From Phlebiopsis flavidoalba (Eukaryota > Basidiomycota > Agaricomycetes > Polyporales > Phanerochaetaceae): a stretch of DNA of 64,000 nucleotides. Of this stretch, positions 46,858-58,203 are shown one piece after another. Numbering within the stretch: the first letter of the stretch is position 1; each line of letters starts with the position of its first letter. Both the position numbers and the translations under genes were made by a program. The stretch lies in the NCBI GenBank assembly GCA_035772785.1, contig JAOCPU010000013.1, positions 563,001 through 627,000 of the forward strand. Reading direction: 5' to 3'. The notes beneath the pieces were generated by a model that was not told the DNA's origin, searched no databases, and worked only from the letters and a program-made list of their open reading frames with translations.

Positions 46858-49800
46858 TCACAGAATATCGACGAGACCCCGCCTTGGCGAGATAATAGCA
46901 GCCACTTTGCTGGTAAAGTCCAAGAGGTCACCACCGGTAGTGGCCACCAGATCGTCGTGGGTCTCGTGGATGCCCAGGAGCTTTTCCAGGTTGGAGCTCG
47001 CCAGTGCGATTGCCTCGCTTTTGCTCAGTGCGCCTCCAGCCTCCAACGCGGTCTGACATTGGGATGAGCTTCGTGAATGCGACGAGACTGTCGCGCGACT
47101 TACCCATCCGACGTCGAACGAAAACGAGTGTTTCTTGCCTGCCAGGTACCTGTGATGCCGATGGCCACGGTCACATTGGCCGCGTGCAATGCAGCAACGG
47201 AGTTCTGTTCAGAGAGAGGAGGACCTGGGAGGCTAACGAAGTTTTCATGAGCGCATGGCAAGACAAGGAGGCATAGAGGACGCCTACATGCGCCTTTGCT
47301 CCCACGAATGAGGGAAGGGACGAGCTGGTGTCAAGATGACACCCGCGCCAGACTCGCCGATCTCTTTCGCGAGGATGTGAGCCTCGGCCGCTCCAGCGAA
47401 GACGAACTTGAGCGTCGTGTCCAGGTCAGCCTCCACTTCGGCCTTCAAGCGAATCAAAGACGCAATAGCATCTGCGTTCTCCACCGAAATTACCAGGGGG
47501 ACTTTGCCCTGAGCAACCGTCAGAATTGAATTGTCTTAAGAAGAAACGACGTCTTCTTACCTTGATAACTTTGTCAAACCAAGCACCCAGCGCGCCCTTG
47601 GCGCTGCCTTGCAGCAGCTTGCGGAGCGCTGCGATCTGCGTGCTAACGCTAGGACCGCTTGACGAATGTCCAACAGTGACGTGGAGCGCAGCATCCTTCT
47701 GGACCAGAGCGCCCTTGTCGAGCTGATGCAGCGCGCCAGTCGCAAATGCCGTGCTGACGCCAGAAATGAGTCCGATAGACTTGGGGGCGGTTACTCCGGC
47801 GGTGACACCGTGCCTGTATGCGTACCTAAAGAGAATGTGAGCGGAAGTTGGCGGAAGTGGGTCGCGACTAGCTTACAGGGCGTCGCGGGTTGTAAATTGT
47901 AGACCGTCAGCAGCATGGAAGACAGCGTCATCGCCTCCAACGATCGAAGGAACCTTGTGCACAAGAGGGTCGAAGACATATCCGTCAGAAGTGCTTGCCT
48001 CGCCCTGAATTTCCTGCAGACCAAAGTGGAGAACCGTACGACAGCAAACCGGGTGCGATGGAGCCGCCGTTCAAGTTAATGAACTGTGCATCCTCGTGCG
48101 CCGCACTCGCGCACGCAGTTGTGCTGGCACCGGTGCAAGTGATTTTACCATACGTGGTAACGACGACGCCTTCACCTGCGGCACGAGCACCTAGGAGCTC
48201 TCGAATCTCGTGTTTATCTTTTACGAGAACTTCGCTGACGTTTTGTGAATACGACAGTCTTCGCCTTAGCATGCTCCGGCAAGAGAGGGGGGAGGCCGTC
48301 ATTAGCGAGCGTCTCCGCAATCTCTTTGTCGAAGTTGGGTGTCTTTGGCGGAACCTGGAAGTTGGGGGGTTTGGTATGTACATGAGGCTTTGCGATTTGG
48401 GGTATACCGTCAACCCAAACTTGCTTGGGGTCGCACCGAGGGCAAGAGGGTGGCTATCCCAGAGAACCAGATCTAGGGCGCATGAGGACACAAGCGGATG
48501 AGATGTATCAATTATACTGACCAGCGTCATATCCTGGCAATCGTTCATCAGCATGACCCAGAGAACCAGATATGGTTTTTCATACCTTTTTTGTGAGGAA
48601 CCAACTCTGTGGTCTTGACCGAGGATCTGTGCAGGTGTTCCCGTCACGGCCAACAAAGCCAAGTTCGCTTCCAGGCCATAGTAATGCGCTTGTTGGGCCT
48701 CGTTGAGCAAGAATCGAGAGTCGGTGACGGGATGATCAGACTGCGAGACATGTCAGTTTTTTGCTGTGTCGCCCACGACCGGACAAGGTCACCTTCATCA
48801 CGACCTGTAGGCCATTCTCGGTGAGAATCTTGGGTGCAAACTCCGAGCCGCGGTATGACTCGCGTTTGTACCTCGCGTTGGTGGCAAACAGTGCGATGGC
48901 GGGAGGGTGTCCTGTAAGATAGAGCTCCATTAGATATTCTAAAATCCCAGCAAGATTGTGTGCGCACCATACGCAGATTTGAGAGTATCCGGAACGAGAT
49001 AGGTCTCATGCGCATGATGGAAGGCAGCAATTGAGAACTGGAACTCGTTCGTAATCTGACACACGTGAGTATTCCGATCATCACCTCGGAAATAGAGACC
49101 CAAACTTACCCGGACCATGTCATCCAAATCAACCGTCTCGTAGCAGTGATTGTGTACCTAGGGGAAAGAGTATTTGGTCACATACAACCTACAAGTACGC
49201 GAATGACACTCACCTTGACTCGGCCACGAAGAACGTCGACGAGGGCCTCCCATTGGTAATCCTCAGGGAATTCTGGGGCAAGGCCAGCCCATTCACCCTT
49301 GACCGCCTTGGCGCAATATTCGTCTTGCGCAACTTTAATCTCACGAGCCTTATTGTACCTGTGGCAAGCTGGTCGGAATTATGTCGACACGTCGATCAAG
49401 GCAGCTTACGCTTGACGGAATGCCCAGGTTGTGTCCATTCTGGTTCCGGAGTACACGCGATCTGTTGAGTTTGTTAAGGGAAAACTGGCCCAGACCCATT
49501 GTACTGTAGACATACCCGGATTCTCGCCTGCAGATGCCAGTTGAAGGGATCGGCTGTAATACGGTTGACATGGGAAGCTTGCACTCACCACAAGCATGTC
49601 TAGAGGCACGGTAAGCGAGCTATTTGCGCATGGTTTCTGCGACGACCTACTTCATCTGTCTCCACCTGAAGGCAACCTTAGAGTCATACTCCGTCGTGTT
49701 AGTGGAATAAGGGTTCTCAAGGAGCATGGACGTAGGAGACCGTTCCTTTGTAGGACGGAGCTTAATAACCGCACCCTGACCACCTGTATGCGCAGGGTCA

Positions 49801-50700
49801 GTACGATGCCACTATAAATCGGCTAGTTAGGTGTTACGCACCAATGGCGTTTGCTGATCCTGGAAGAATGAGGGCAGTGGTTACACCACCAGACATGCTA
49901 AGCCTGTATGCATCATCGTGTGTATTGAGCGCATCGAGAGCACGTAGCCACTATATACCGCTGTTTTGAGCAACAAGTAATATAGGGATATACAGAGTCC
50001 TACCGGAAGAATGGGACCCTTGCGAGAGTTGCCATCGCTCGAGCCGCTAAGAGCTGGGGCAGAGTCGACGGCCAGATGACTGTGCATGTCGACAATACTT
50101 TGAGTGTAGCTGAGTTTTAGTGAAAATCATCGTCCCGACCGCTATACACATACCCAGGGGATACCCAAGAGCCATTCGCGTCGATGGTCTCGACGTCTTC
50201 GAGCTTGTAAGCACCCAGAACTTCACCACGATGATTCCTACGGCCTGTACAAGACCTCTGTCGAGAAGAATGTCCCCATTAATGATCTCGAGTCCATTTA
50301 GCTTGCCTGTCCAGATTGTCGCGTTCTAACGCCGGTCAGTACGTGAGACGTAACAACTGTGTGTCCCCATACTCACTTTTGATCAACGTTGCTCTTGTGC
50401 CAGGCACGAAACCGGTCGGAGTGATCCCTTTGGTTGAAGTCTACCGGAGGTCCCGGTTTCACGTCGAGCAGACTGCATTTGTCGAGAATCTCGGCAGCGT
50501 GGAGAGGAACCTTGACCGCGGAACCGTTGCCTTCGAGCCGGGTCTTCATAGAATGACCACTGTGTCACCGCGAACAAGCACACAGTCGCCAGCAAAAAGT
50601 CTCCAGACGCGTTTACGGCGCGAAACCCCACAGAACGTCCCTCACTGCTCTCCGCAGCGACAGGGAGGAGGGGTGTAGACGTTGGGAGACTCTTCTCCAT
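46858..50700 (-). CDS. Membrane-anchored two-module amidohydrolase, copy C
   Basis: Best preserved of the three paralogues. It starts MEKSLPTSTPLLPVAAESS (first base 50700). A membrane segment FLLATVCLFAVTQWSFYED follows at residues about 34-52. Next are TRATLIKN-like strand text, MHSHLAVDSAPALSGSSDGN (the HxH metal motif, about 50030-50092) and RKGPILP. Further metal-site motifs are HCYETVDLDDMVRI, TNEFQFSIAAFHHAHETYLV (about 48990-49050), ALFATNARYKRESYRGSEFA, and NEAQQAHYYGLEANLALLAV (about 48640-48700). LVLWDSHPLALGATP closes module one. Module two reads AQFINLNGGSIAPGLLSYGS (about 48020-48085), ASTSDGYVFDPLVHKVPSIV, then a segment with ADAIASLIRLKAEVEADLDT (about 47420-47480). The C-terminus is LASSNLEKLLGIHETHDDLV, TTGGDLLDFTSKVAAIISPR, and GLVDIL. 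Substrate unknown. Divergent from RAD10, with only about 130 bp between start codons. Confidence 0.85.
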
Positions 50701-50831
50701 GGCGGTCCGAGTCAAGAGTCGACGTTACCCACGACGTAAGCAAGCAGGGGGATATATGGCGTTCGCGGGGGTCCATGTGCTCTGATAGGCACAAGATGGG
50801 TATATTGCGCAAAGGTTTGGGAGAGTGGCAT

Positions 50832-52333
50832 ATGCAGCCTGCGCTGTGATCAGCTCCCGCCTCCCAGGCTATCGCGTCACGGTCACGACACGCTCACGCT
50901 CTTGCCGAGACGCGGCACGCGCCGACCGTCGCCCGCTCGATTCAGGGCTTGAATCCGACTCTCATGCAGAACACAGCCTCCTCCTCGGCAAAGCCTACAG
51001 CGACCTCTTCAGGGCCAGTCAAGCCTCCGGTCGTTCAGCCCGGAGGAGGCGGCAATAATATTATTGTGAATCCCTGTCAAGTATGCGGTACCTTGTAGCG
51101 CAGAGCACTTGCCGGAGACTCATTTCTACGCGCAAGCGGGGGCAACCCAATACTCGACTGCGTCAAAAATGTCGGCAAGGAATTCGGCGACATAGTGGCC
51201 GACTACCAGGTGGGCCGAACCACTGGTGTCCTCTTCCTCAGGTGCGTCTGATCGTTCGGAGACCTAGCACCTTAACTAACGCATATTGTAGTCTAAAGTA
51301 TCATAGGCTGCATCCAGAGTATATTCATCAGCGAATTGAACGCCTTGGTACGTCTTATAACTTACGAATATTATTAATTGTGTGCGACGTAGTAGGTCTA
51401 TTTCGCACACTGTCTCGCTTCCACACTCATCTCCTCGCGAACAGAGCGAGCATCAAGACTCAATACGAGAATTGACAAAGGTACATCCTATACTATAAAT
51501 TCCGCACTCCAGTAAAAAAATTTTTCTGAAAATAACGTAGACCTGCTTGATCAACAATATTACCGTAATAGTGGCTTGGTCGTAAGCCACATTGCTATCT
51601 GCTACTTGTACCAATACTCATCATTTTAAAGACCAGACGAGGCTGGATTCTAACCTATCAACCTTCAAACAGTTTGAACACAAGCCTCCAACGTTAATCA
51701 AAGAGCGCGTGGACAAGGACTACCAGTCAATCCTCCGCACGGCTCTCACTAGCATCAACAAGGTCAACAAAAAACTGATGTCGAGATCCTGCGCAGTTCA
51801 GTCGGAGTGTGTCATCTTTCCTTCACGTTGCGGGCGCGTCTCAACGATATCTAGAGTTTTGCAGATATCGCACAGGCATCCTCAAGCAACTCCTGCAACT
51901 TCCGGGCTTCGGCCCAGGTTAAAGTGAAACGAATCAAAGACGCATTCGAGAAGCCCTTCCGCAGCAGCGGGCCGAGCACGCTACCTTTCTCCTCACAAAC
52001 GCAGTCTCAGCAAAAACGTAGTGATTCTTCGGCTGCTAGCAAGGGTGCTGCACGAGACAAAGGCAAGCAACGCGCCGACACCGATGCCGCACCCAGACCG
52101 CCTCGCGAACCGAGCCCAGCGTGGGATATTGAGCTCGACTTTGAACGTGACGCCTCCACAGTCTCCGCCAGAACCCGTAGCACCAGGTACCTCCTCGCAA
52201 GCGCCCGCCGAGTCCTGTATGGGACATTGAGCTCGATTTGAACGACTCTGATGTCGAAGACCTTGCTCGCAAACGTCACAAACCTGATGAGGTTACAGAT
52301 GACGATGATTTCGGTTCTACAAATCTAATGTAA
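50832..52333 (+). CDS. RAD10: DNA excision repair protein Rad10/ERCC1
   Basis: Non-catalytic subunit of the Rad1-Rad10 (XPF-ERCC1) structure-specific endonuclease for nucleotide excision and interstrand crosslink repair. The start MQPAL is proposed from position; an indel follows. Then a Ser/Pro/Ala-rich leader ([20 protein letters not shown]) and NNIIVNPCQ, with a GT donor. The central domain is unmistakable: [32 protein letters not shown], an intron, [20 protein letters not shown] (about 51293-51343), [12 protein letters not shown], then [20 protein letters not shown] and [14 protein letters not shown] (about 51660-51775). The helix-hairpin-helix region reads [35 protein letters not shown] (about 51920-51960). 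The tail is acidic and repeats a short motif, WDIELDFE and WDIELDLN, ending FGSTNLM and TAA. Several frameshifts. Confidence 0.9.
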
Positions 52334-52553
52334 CGATTACATGAGACAGCCCTGTACAACTAAGAACGCGACTCTATGCTATCTAATGGGAATGGTTTAC
52401 AAGAAATGTGACAGGGCCACGTCTGCGATGTGTATTGTAAAGTATAGTAATGTTGATAACGAGCGGGTAACGGAGGATCAGGAGGTCGCTTTAGACTTGG
52501 AAAGCCCACGATTGAAGGCCATGACGGTTGGAGCGTCCCGCCTTGAGGGTTGC

Positions 52554-55500
52554 TTATCGTTGGTAATACAGACGGAATGAGAGCTGTTGGATCGCTGCTT
52601 TGGCGCGGGACCGATCAAGATGTGCGGCTCGTGTATCACTGTAAAACAAGTGAGTCAGGCTTTGCTATTGCTCTAAGCTGGACGAGATAATCCTACCAAT
52701 TTTGCCATGGATGACATCTAAACAATGCTTGATCTGCTGCAGCTCCGTTTTGGCCTTCTCCGGGGATAAACATCTGCTGGGCGTAGACCCATGTCCACTG
52801 ACCCTCTCCTCTGCAAACGTAGCCAGGAACATCGCTTAGTGCCGCGCTGAGAATGTCGATGTAGTGAAGCAGATTGTCGAAGTAGCCATCTTCCTCGGCA
52901 CCCCCAACGACGTCGAAAACCGTCTTTGAGCCACTCACTGGCGCAAGCATGTCCACAAATGGTCCTAAGGGGGGCAGCACTGTGTATTGTGTCTTATAAG
53001 GCCGGTATGAGGAGCGGAATTGTACAATATAGCAAGGGCACTACTTACGGGCTTGAAAGTGTCTGCGCCTAAAAGGAGACTATGAGAGAGCCACCGCTTA
53101 ATACGGCCCATCTGAGGAGATGCGCCGCAGAAGAGTGTGAGTAGATGGGCTCTGTTCTCCGCAGTCATGCCCCTGGCAAAGTCGAGCAGTCTAGAGCACA
53201 ACGGAGGCTCCTATCAAACAATAAGCTGATTAGCCCAGTGAGTATTTCGGACTGAACATACCATGTCAGAGTATCCGCACGAGGAGCTGGGCATTTTGTC
53301 CACCAACAATATCTATCGCGACCATAATCTCGGATTGAAGCTCCGCGGGAGTGGATGGGTCTAAGCCCACGAGAACCAGTGCTACAATGAGGCCGGGAGC
53401 GTCTTCGGGTGCATTTGCACCATCTCTGAGCATGAAGTCACCTGGGTGGGTCGTCAGGCTAACCGTGCTCAGGCGAACAAGAGCGAACATACTGTGCCAA
53501 GGTTTTCAGAACGGAGATTATCCGCGTGAGGAAGTCCAAACCGAGTAGAGGACGCTGAGGAGCGGACCGCCTCTGTCCTGAGCCCACGGCCCGCCATGAG
53601 CTCGGGGCTTGCACCAAGTTGTGCCAAAGCCGACACGAACAACGCGGAAAGAGAGTACTGTATAGTGGAGCGTAATACGGGGGATATTAGGGACTCATAA
53701 GCCCTCTCGCGGACGATAGGATCTGAGTAAAGTACTAATGTGACATCATCGGTCTGTATCTCGTAGCTCTGATGAATGGGCTACGCACGCAGAGAGAAGA
53801 GCCAAGAGACAAGCTGAGGCCTATGAGCCTCGTTCGACCTTGAGAGCAGGTAAGCGCGGAGGAGACCCGATAATCGCACAACATCTGCATAGTTTCCAGT
53901 TAAATGTGACACATTTTCTAGTAAACTGCAAATTCCTACCTTTCTTAGATATTGCGGCCTGTAAGGTATTCAATACCCGGTCAGTTTTGATACTCTCTTG
54001 ATCAAGCGGGGGATTTTGGGCAAAGTCATTGTCCTGAGCCATGTCCACATCTGGATCTGAAGCACTAGGGTCTTGCCATAATGCAACCCCCTTGCCGGCT
54101 TTCCTCTTCGTCTTGCCCTTTCGCAACCACCCCTTCCGGTCCGTGTCAAGAATCTTGCCGACAGCAGCACCTTGTTCGTCTCCGAGATGTTTCGTTGCCT
54201 CTGCAATATCCAAGTCGATGCTTTCCTCACCCTCACCCTCGCTGTCGCTGCCGTCCTGGCCATCGCAAGCTGATAGGCTGAAACGCTGAGTGTCCCGATG
54301 CGCGTCCACGTTCGCCCACATCGCGTCGTCACTGTCTTCCTCCAAGTCCATTTCCTCGCGCATCTTGCCTTTATTCCTTAATACCAGATCCTTGTCCTGA
54401 AGCATAGCCTCTGCGAGACGTATACCTTCCATCCCTTTGCCAGACTTAGCGTCTTTCAGCTTTTCTCGCAGAAGTTTATCGAGCGGATTCACCCGCTTTC
54501 TTCTTCGGGGGTGGTAGCGGCCGTGTGGATTCATTGTCACTTCCGGGAGAGCCTGGGCGACTTCGCTTGTCGGACGGCGAGGAACGACGACGGAAATTGT
54601 ATCGAGTTGATGGACCGGCTTCAGACTGCTCGTGCTCTGAAGAGGGTGCCATGGAAGTTAACGGCGAAGAAGGAAGACCTGAATGTTTTGAAGGTGATGA
54701 CCTTCTACATAATTGACCATTGAGTTAGACGAAACACACTCTGCGAGGAAAATGAGTCTCACCGAGCGGGCTTCAGTTTCAAGTCCAGGGATTCAAGGTC
54801 GCTATCATCGCTGAGCCCTTCTAGAAGGAGTTCGTCTTCAGAGTGTCCTTGCTGCTCCCGTGCAGCGGCCTCTGCAGCGGCTTTGATTCTCGCGATGGTT
54901 TGAGCCGTTTTGGTCGCGACAGTAAGCGCAACAGGTGTCGGTGGGAGGGGCGGTGGGCTCGCTGACCGGCGGCGGTGTTGCGGGCCGAACTCCCCACGAA
55001 TCAGGTTCTGGTTCGTGAAGAGACAAGCATGGTAGAATCCCAGACATGGTAGAGGATGAAAGACTCGACCAAAGGCGATTCTTCCCGTGTGATGAGTTGT
55101 TGGCTGACCTCTGCGTCCGAGTCTTGGTGCTCCTGAGTGCTATGAAGAAGGTTGGCAGCATCCGTCATGTCGACGTCCATCATGGGATCTTCCTCCGTTG
55201 CAAACATCCTGCGGGAGAGAGACAATCTCTGGCGTAGGAGACCGTTCGCTAGGCGATGTCAAGGGCGAGTCCGTCAATGGCGGGCAGGGTTCATCGGTCG
55301 GGTCGGCCACCCCGGGTCTCTCGTCTGCCTTTGGCAAGTGTTTGCCGGCCCCCCCTGTTTGCGCAAAACTCTTCCTTGTTCTCGGGATGATGAGCTCCTG
55401 CTCGTCGGAAATGCTGCTGGGAACCCCTTCCGCATCCTCTTCATCGCCTGACGCGTATTCGGCAGCTGGCCTGGCAGTTGTCAAAGCGGTGCGTCTTCTT

Positions 55501-56175
55501 TTCGAGGCTCCAGAGAGACTGCTAAGGCTGGAAGGCGAATAAGAGATGTGTTCGTCCTTGTTTGTGTTAGAAGACATGAGAGCGCGTGGTACTGGGGCAC
55601 GCGTGAGCCCGTCTTTCATGGTACTGGGGTCTGGTTTTAAACATCTCGTCTTCGGAGCAGATGTCGTCCCAACCCAGTTTACGCTTCCTGCGCACAACTG
55701 GCCTTGTCGAGGACGCAGGCGTGGCCCCCGCCGTCGCGCGTTGCGCGCGCCGCTTGACGATGGTCTTTGCACTCGACTGCGACTGAGACGGGGTGAAGGT
55801 TTTCCTCAGCGGTTTCAGTGGCTTTTTGGCGGCGGAAAGCTCTGGCCTTGGTCTTTGAGCTAGGCCCAGCGACAACCACGATAGAGTCGTCCGTAGTGCT
55901 CGTGCTCGAGATTGAGATGCACCCGTGTTCAGCTTTGCCATCTGCGGCGCCACTGTCGGATGATATAGAAAACAGCCCTTGTTTTGCCTACGTCGTTCGC
56001 CCTCTTTGAGCCTGTTCTGGGGCCAAGTTTCTGCGACTGTGTTGGCTGGGAAGAGGAAGGTTGGGAGGAAGGAGGTTGTGAAGAGCCAGCTACGCTTGTT
56101 GAGGGCCGCGACGGGCAAAGAAATCTGTGGATATTTCGATTCCCCTTCTCGAGTTTCCTTCACGGGCTTGTTCAT
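52554..56175 (-). CDS. Large acidic/disordered nuclear-type protein, function unknown
   Basis: I do not recognise a characterised family, although the text looks conserved, with plausible introns. The proposed start is MNKPVKETREGESKYPQI (first base 56175). The N-terminal half is disordered: SAAKKPLKPLRKTFTPSQSQ, VVRRKRKLGWDDICSEDEMF (about 55630-55690), SPSSLSSLSGASKRRRTALT, PSISSDEQE-like text, and several acidic blocks, with NPLDKLLREKLKDAKSGKGM (about 54435-54495) and ESIDLDIAEATKHLGDEQGA. The C-terminal half is helical and leucine-rich: SYEIQTDDVTLVLYSDPIVR (about 53715-53775), LDFLTRIISVLKTLAQYV, APGLIVALVLVGLDPSTPAE, and YFDNLLHYIDILSAALSDVP (about 52835-52895). The end is ELQQIKHCLDVIHGKI, an intron, then DTRAAHLDRSRAKAAIQQLS and YYQR. 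A helical-repeat cohesin/DNA-repair regulator is conceivable but unsupported. Tail-to-tail with RAD10. Confidence 0.6.
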
Positions 56176-56514
56176 GACGAGGGGCGGTGGGAGCGACAAT
56201 ATGCCAGGCGTAGGGTAGGAGGCTAATGAGTCTCGTCCGCTCGACCGCGTACGCGTTAAAAACGCGCTGCTACCTGAGCAGTTGTCACGCGTTACTTAAA
56301 TTTGTGACAATCGTCGTGTCAGTCACAGGGACCCTGAGTCGTCCCCGCCCAATAATCCGTCTTGGTCAAGCTGTGAGTACCGCTCCGCGACTGAATCTCG
56401 TACTGGTTTCAGAGTGACCATATCTGCGGTACATTTGAGCCTCGTCTTGCCGACGCATATGCTGGAAAACGTGCCGGCCGTACTAAGTAGCTAAGACATT
56501 TACATGACATGCCT

Positions 56515-57409
56515 ATGCGCCATGCCCAACGACAGCACACACATCATCAACTCGGTACGCCTCATACTACACACTCGACCTCCGCGCCTCAGTAGTTAAC
56601 CATGGAGCACTACTTCGCTAGATCGAACGCATTCTGTACCAGCTGTACACGATTTCGTTCTTTCTCTCCCCAGCTCTCCTACCATTCCTCTGCCGTACTA
56701 CATCTTCCAGTTCCAATTTGCGAGGGCCGCGTGACATTGACGCACGGCGCTGTCCTTGCGCTTTTGGTTCATCCTCATACTGCTCTTCAACCTCAGTAGC
56801 GTGTGGACGCATGCATTCCGAGGCCCGGAGACTGGGAGAGGTCAATTATACTCGACTTCGTGGGCACAGGTGCGTATCTTTTGTCCTCGGCTGTAAGATA
56901 AACGACGTAATAATTGAGTATAGCATCACCTCCCACGAAGTTGCAACTTCTCTTTATCGACTTTGCCATTATCATCCTCAACATGGTGCTTACGACCATC
57001 GCGTACGAAACGTCCCTCCAGTCCGCGATGCCGACAGATACACCCGACCCTCTGCTACCCTTACCTCCGCAATCCACGCCTGCTTCACCTGTCCTCTTCG
57101 ACGAAGGTCTCGCAAAGACAGATGGGCCGTCTGAGCCGCCCACACGTTCTTGATCTCCATCTTAGCCACATAATTCGTAGACTGAGGAATCCAGCACCCC
57201 CTCCGCCTGAACAAGGATCTTCCTCAGAGAACTTGCTACCACTCCCTAATACCACACCCTGGCAACTCTCCAACTCCATCCAGCTACTCATGCAGGTACA
57301 AGCAAGTGTGCGCGCACGTGCTGGTGCTCGGAATGAAACCGAAACAAGGAGAAGGCAGGATGAGGGTGCCAACAATCGGACACTTCCTGGCAGCTTGGAT
57401 TCTACTTGA
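56515..57409 (+). CDS. DUF1746 (Dsc4/Vld1-like) membrane protein
   Basis: Matches the fungal DUF1746 type, which includes subunits that direct the Dsc/Tul1 transmembrane E3 ubiquitin ligase to Golgi, endosome or vacuole membranes. It starts MRHAQRQHTHHQL at 56515; a GTACG intron ends at CTAG near 56623. Then IERILYQLYTISFFLSPALL and PFLCR (first hydrophobic hairpin), RGPRDIDARR, LILLFNLSSVWTHAFRGPET across a shift, and GRGQLYSTSWAQ/IILDFVGT-type text before a GTGCGT intron (about 56869). KLQLLFIDFAIIILNMVLTT (about 56938-56997) is the second membrane part, followed by TDTPDPLLPLPPQ. After a +1 shift at 57150 the tail continues DLHLSHIIRRLRNPAPPPPE and LPLPNTTPWQLSNSIQLLMQ. The stop is at 57407. 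The family is recalled from general knowledge and was not searched. Confidence 0.65.
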
Positions 57410-57476
57410 TTATTTAATTTCTGAGGAGGAAGAGTCATCTTGTAGTATTTGGATTAATAACACCCTCATCAGCGTG

Positions 57477-57742
57477 TCACCATTTGCGTTTCATCTAGAG
57501 CAGCCTAGATGAACACTTTCACTCGCAGGACAACTGGAAGCGACTCACCGCCTCTCGCAGACACGCACCAAATTTAGCAAACTCGTCCTTGCATGCATCT
57601 TTTCTGTGATGTCTGTGTATGTTGCCAGTATACACTTTCCGTACTCCGAAGCCTGCGCTGAACAAGTCACTGTTATGAGTGGAGGGCCAGCCGTTTCAAA
57701 TGGGGTGCTGGAGGCGTTGACTGCCGATGATGAGGGTTGCAT
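57477..57742 (-). CDS. Small twin-Cx9C protein (NDUFAF8-like)
   Basis: A short gene of about 70 codons. The proposed start is MQPSSSAVNASSTPFETAG (first base 57742; an earlier start cannot be excluded). The body contains CSAQASEYGKCI, a Cx9C pair, and after a one-base deletion in an A-run DACKDEFAKFGACLREA, a second Cx9C pair. A GTGAGT intron (about 57540 down to 57495) joins this to a final exon MKRKW and TGA. Twin Cx9C proteins are imported by the Mia40 disulfide relay into the mitochondrial intermembrane space. The sequence around the first pair and the basic end most resemble the complex I assembly factor NDUFAF8 (C17orf89) group. Convergent with the DUF1746 gene. Confidence 0.65.
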
Positions 57743-58203
57743 AACTACTACACTTAACGGTCAGTCGGCACAGCTGGTATGGCGGTTGGCAAAAAATATA
57801 CAGCGAGTCTGGTCTAAAAAAGCTTGAAGCCTGGTGTTTTAAGTCGAGGAGGAGATGAGCGATATACACGAGCTCTTGCAATGCCATCGGAACTGTCACA
57901 GGTCGACCGTAAACGCGTATCTCGTCCCCTATCTCGTCACGCGTCACGCATTACGTAGTTGAGCCCGGCCGAGAACGTCTCACGTGGCCCGCGGCAAGGA
58001 ACGAACCTCTGGCGCTCGCCGCTTGAGCATACCTTCGCGTCCGTCCTCCGTTCGACGCAGGCACTCAGAACACTCTCGCTGCCTTTCGATTCAATTCCAC
58101 CGGCGTCCCACTCGTAGTTCATGCCTTGAAGATACCAGCATACCGCCCAACTGCCCTCAGATACCCTGCAATCATACCTCTCACTCACCCTCCAAATTTA
58201 CCG
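57743..58203. other. Divergent intergenic region
   Basis: Separates the divergently transcribed twin-Cx9C gene and the Csf1 gene. Two minus-strand frames (57696-57947, 57937-58188) have no recognisable features and no splice-consistent link, so I read the interval as a shared promoter region. Confidence 0.4.

Noticed and set aside
52554..56175. Assignment of the acidic protein as a WAPL-type cohesin regulator
   Set aside because: The helical C-terminus and acidic N-terminus are compatible, but I see no diagnostic WAPL motif, so no function is given.
57743..58188. Minus-strand frames that could extend the twin-Cx9C gene upstream
   Set aside because: They have no family resemblance, and the Cx9C exon already begins with a plausible ATG. 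Best read as a divergent promoter.
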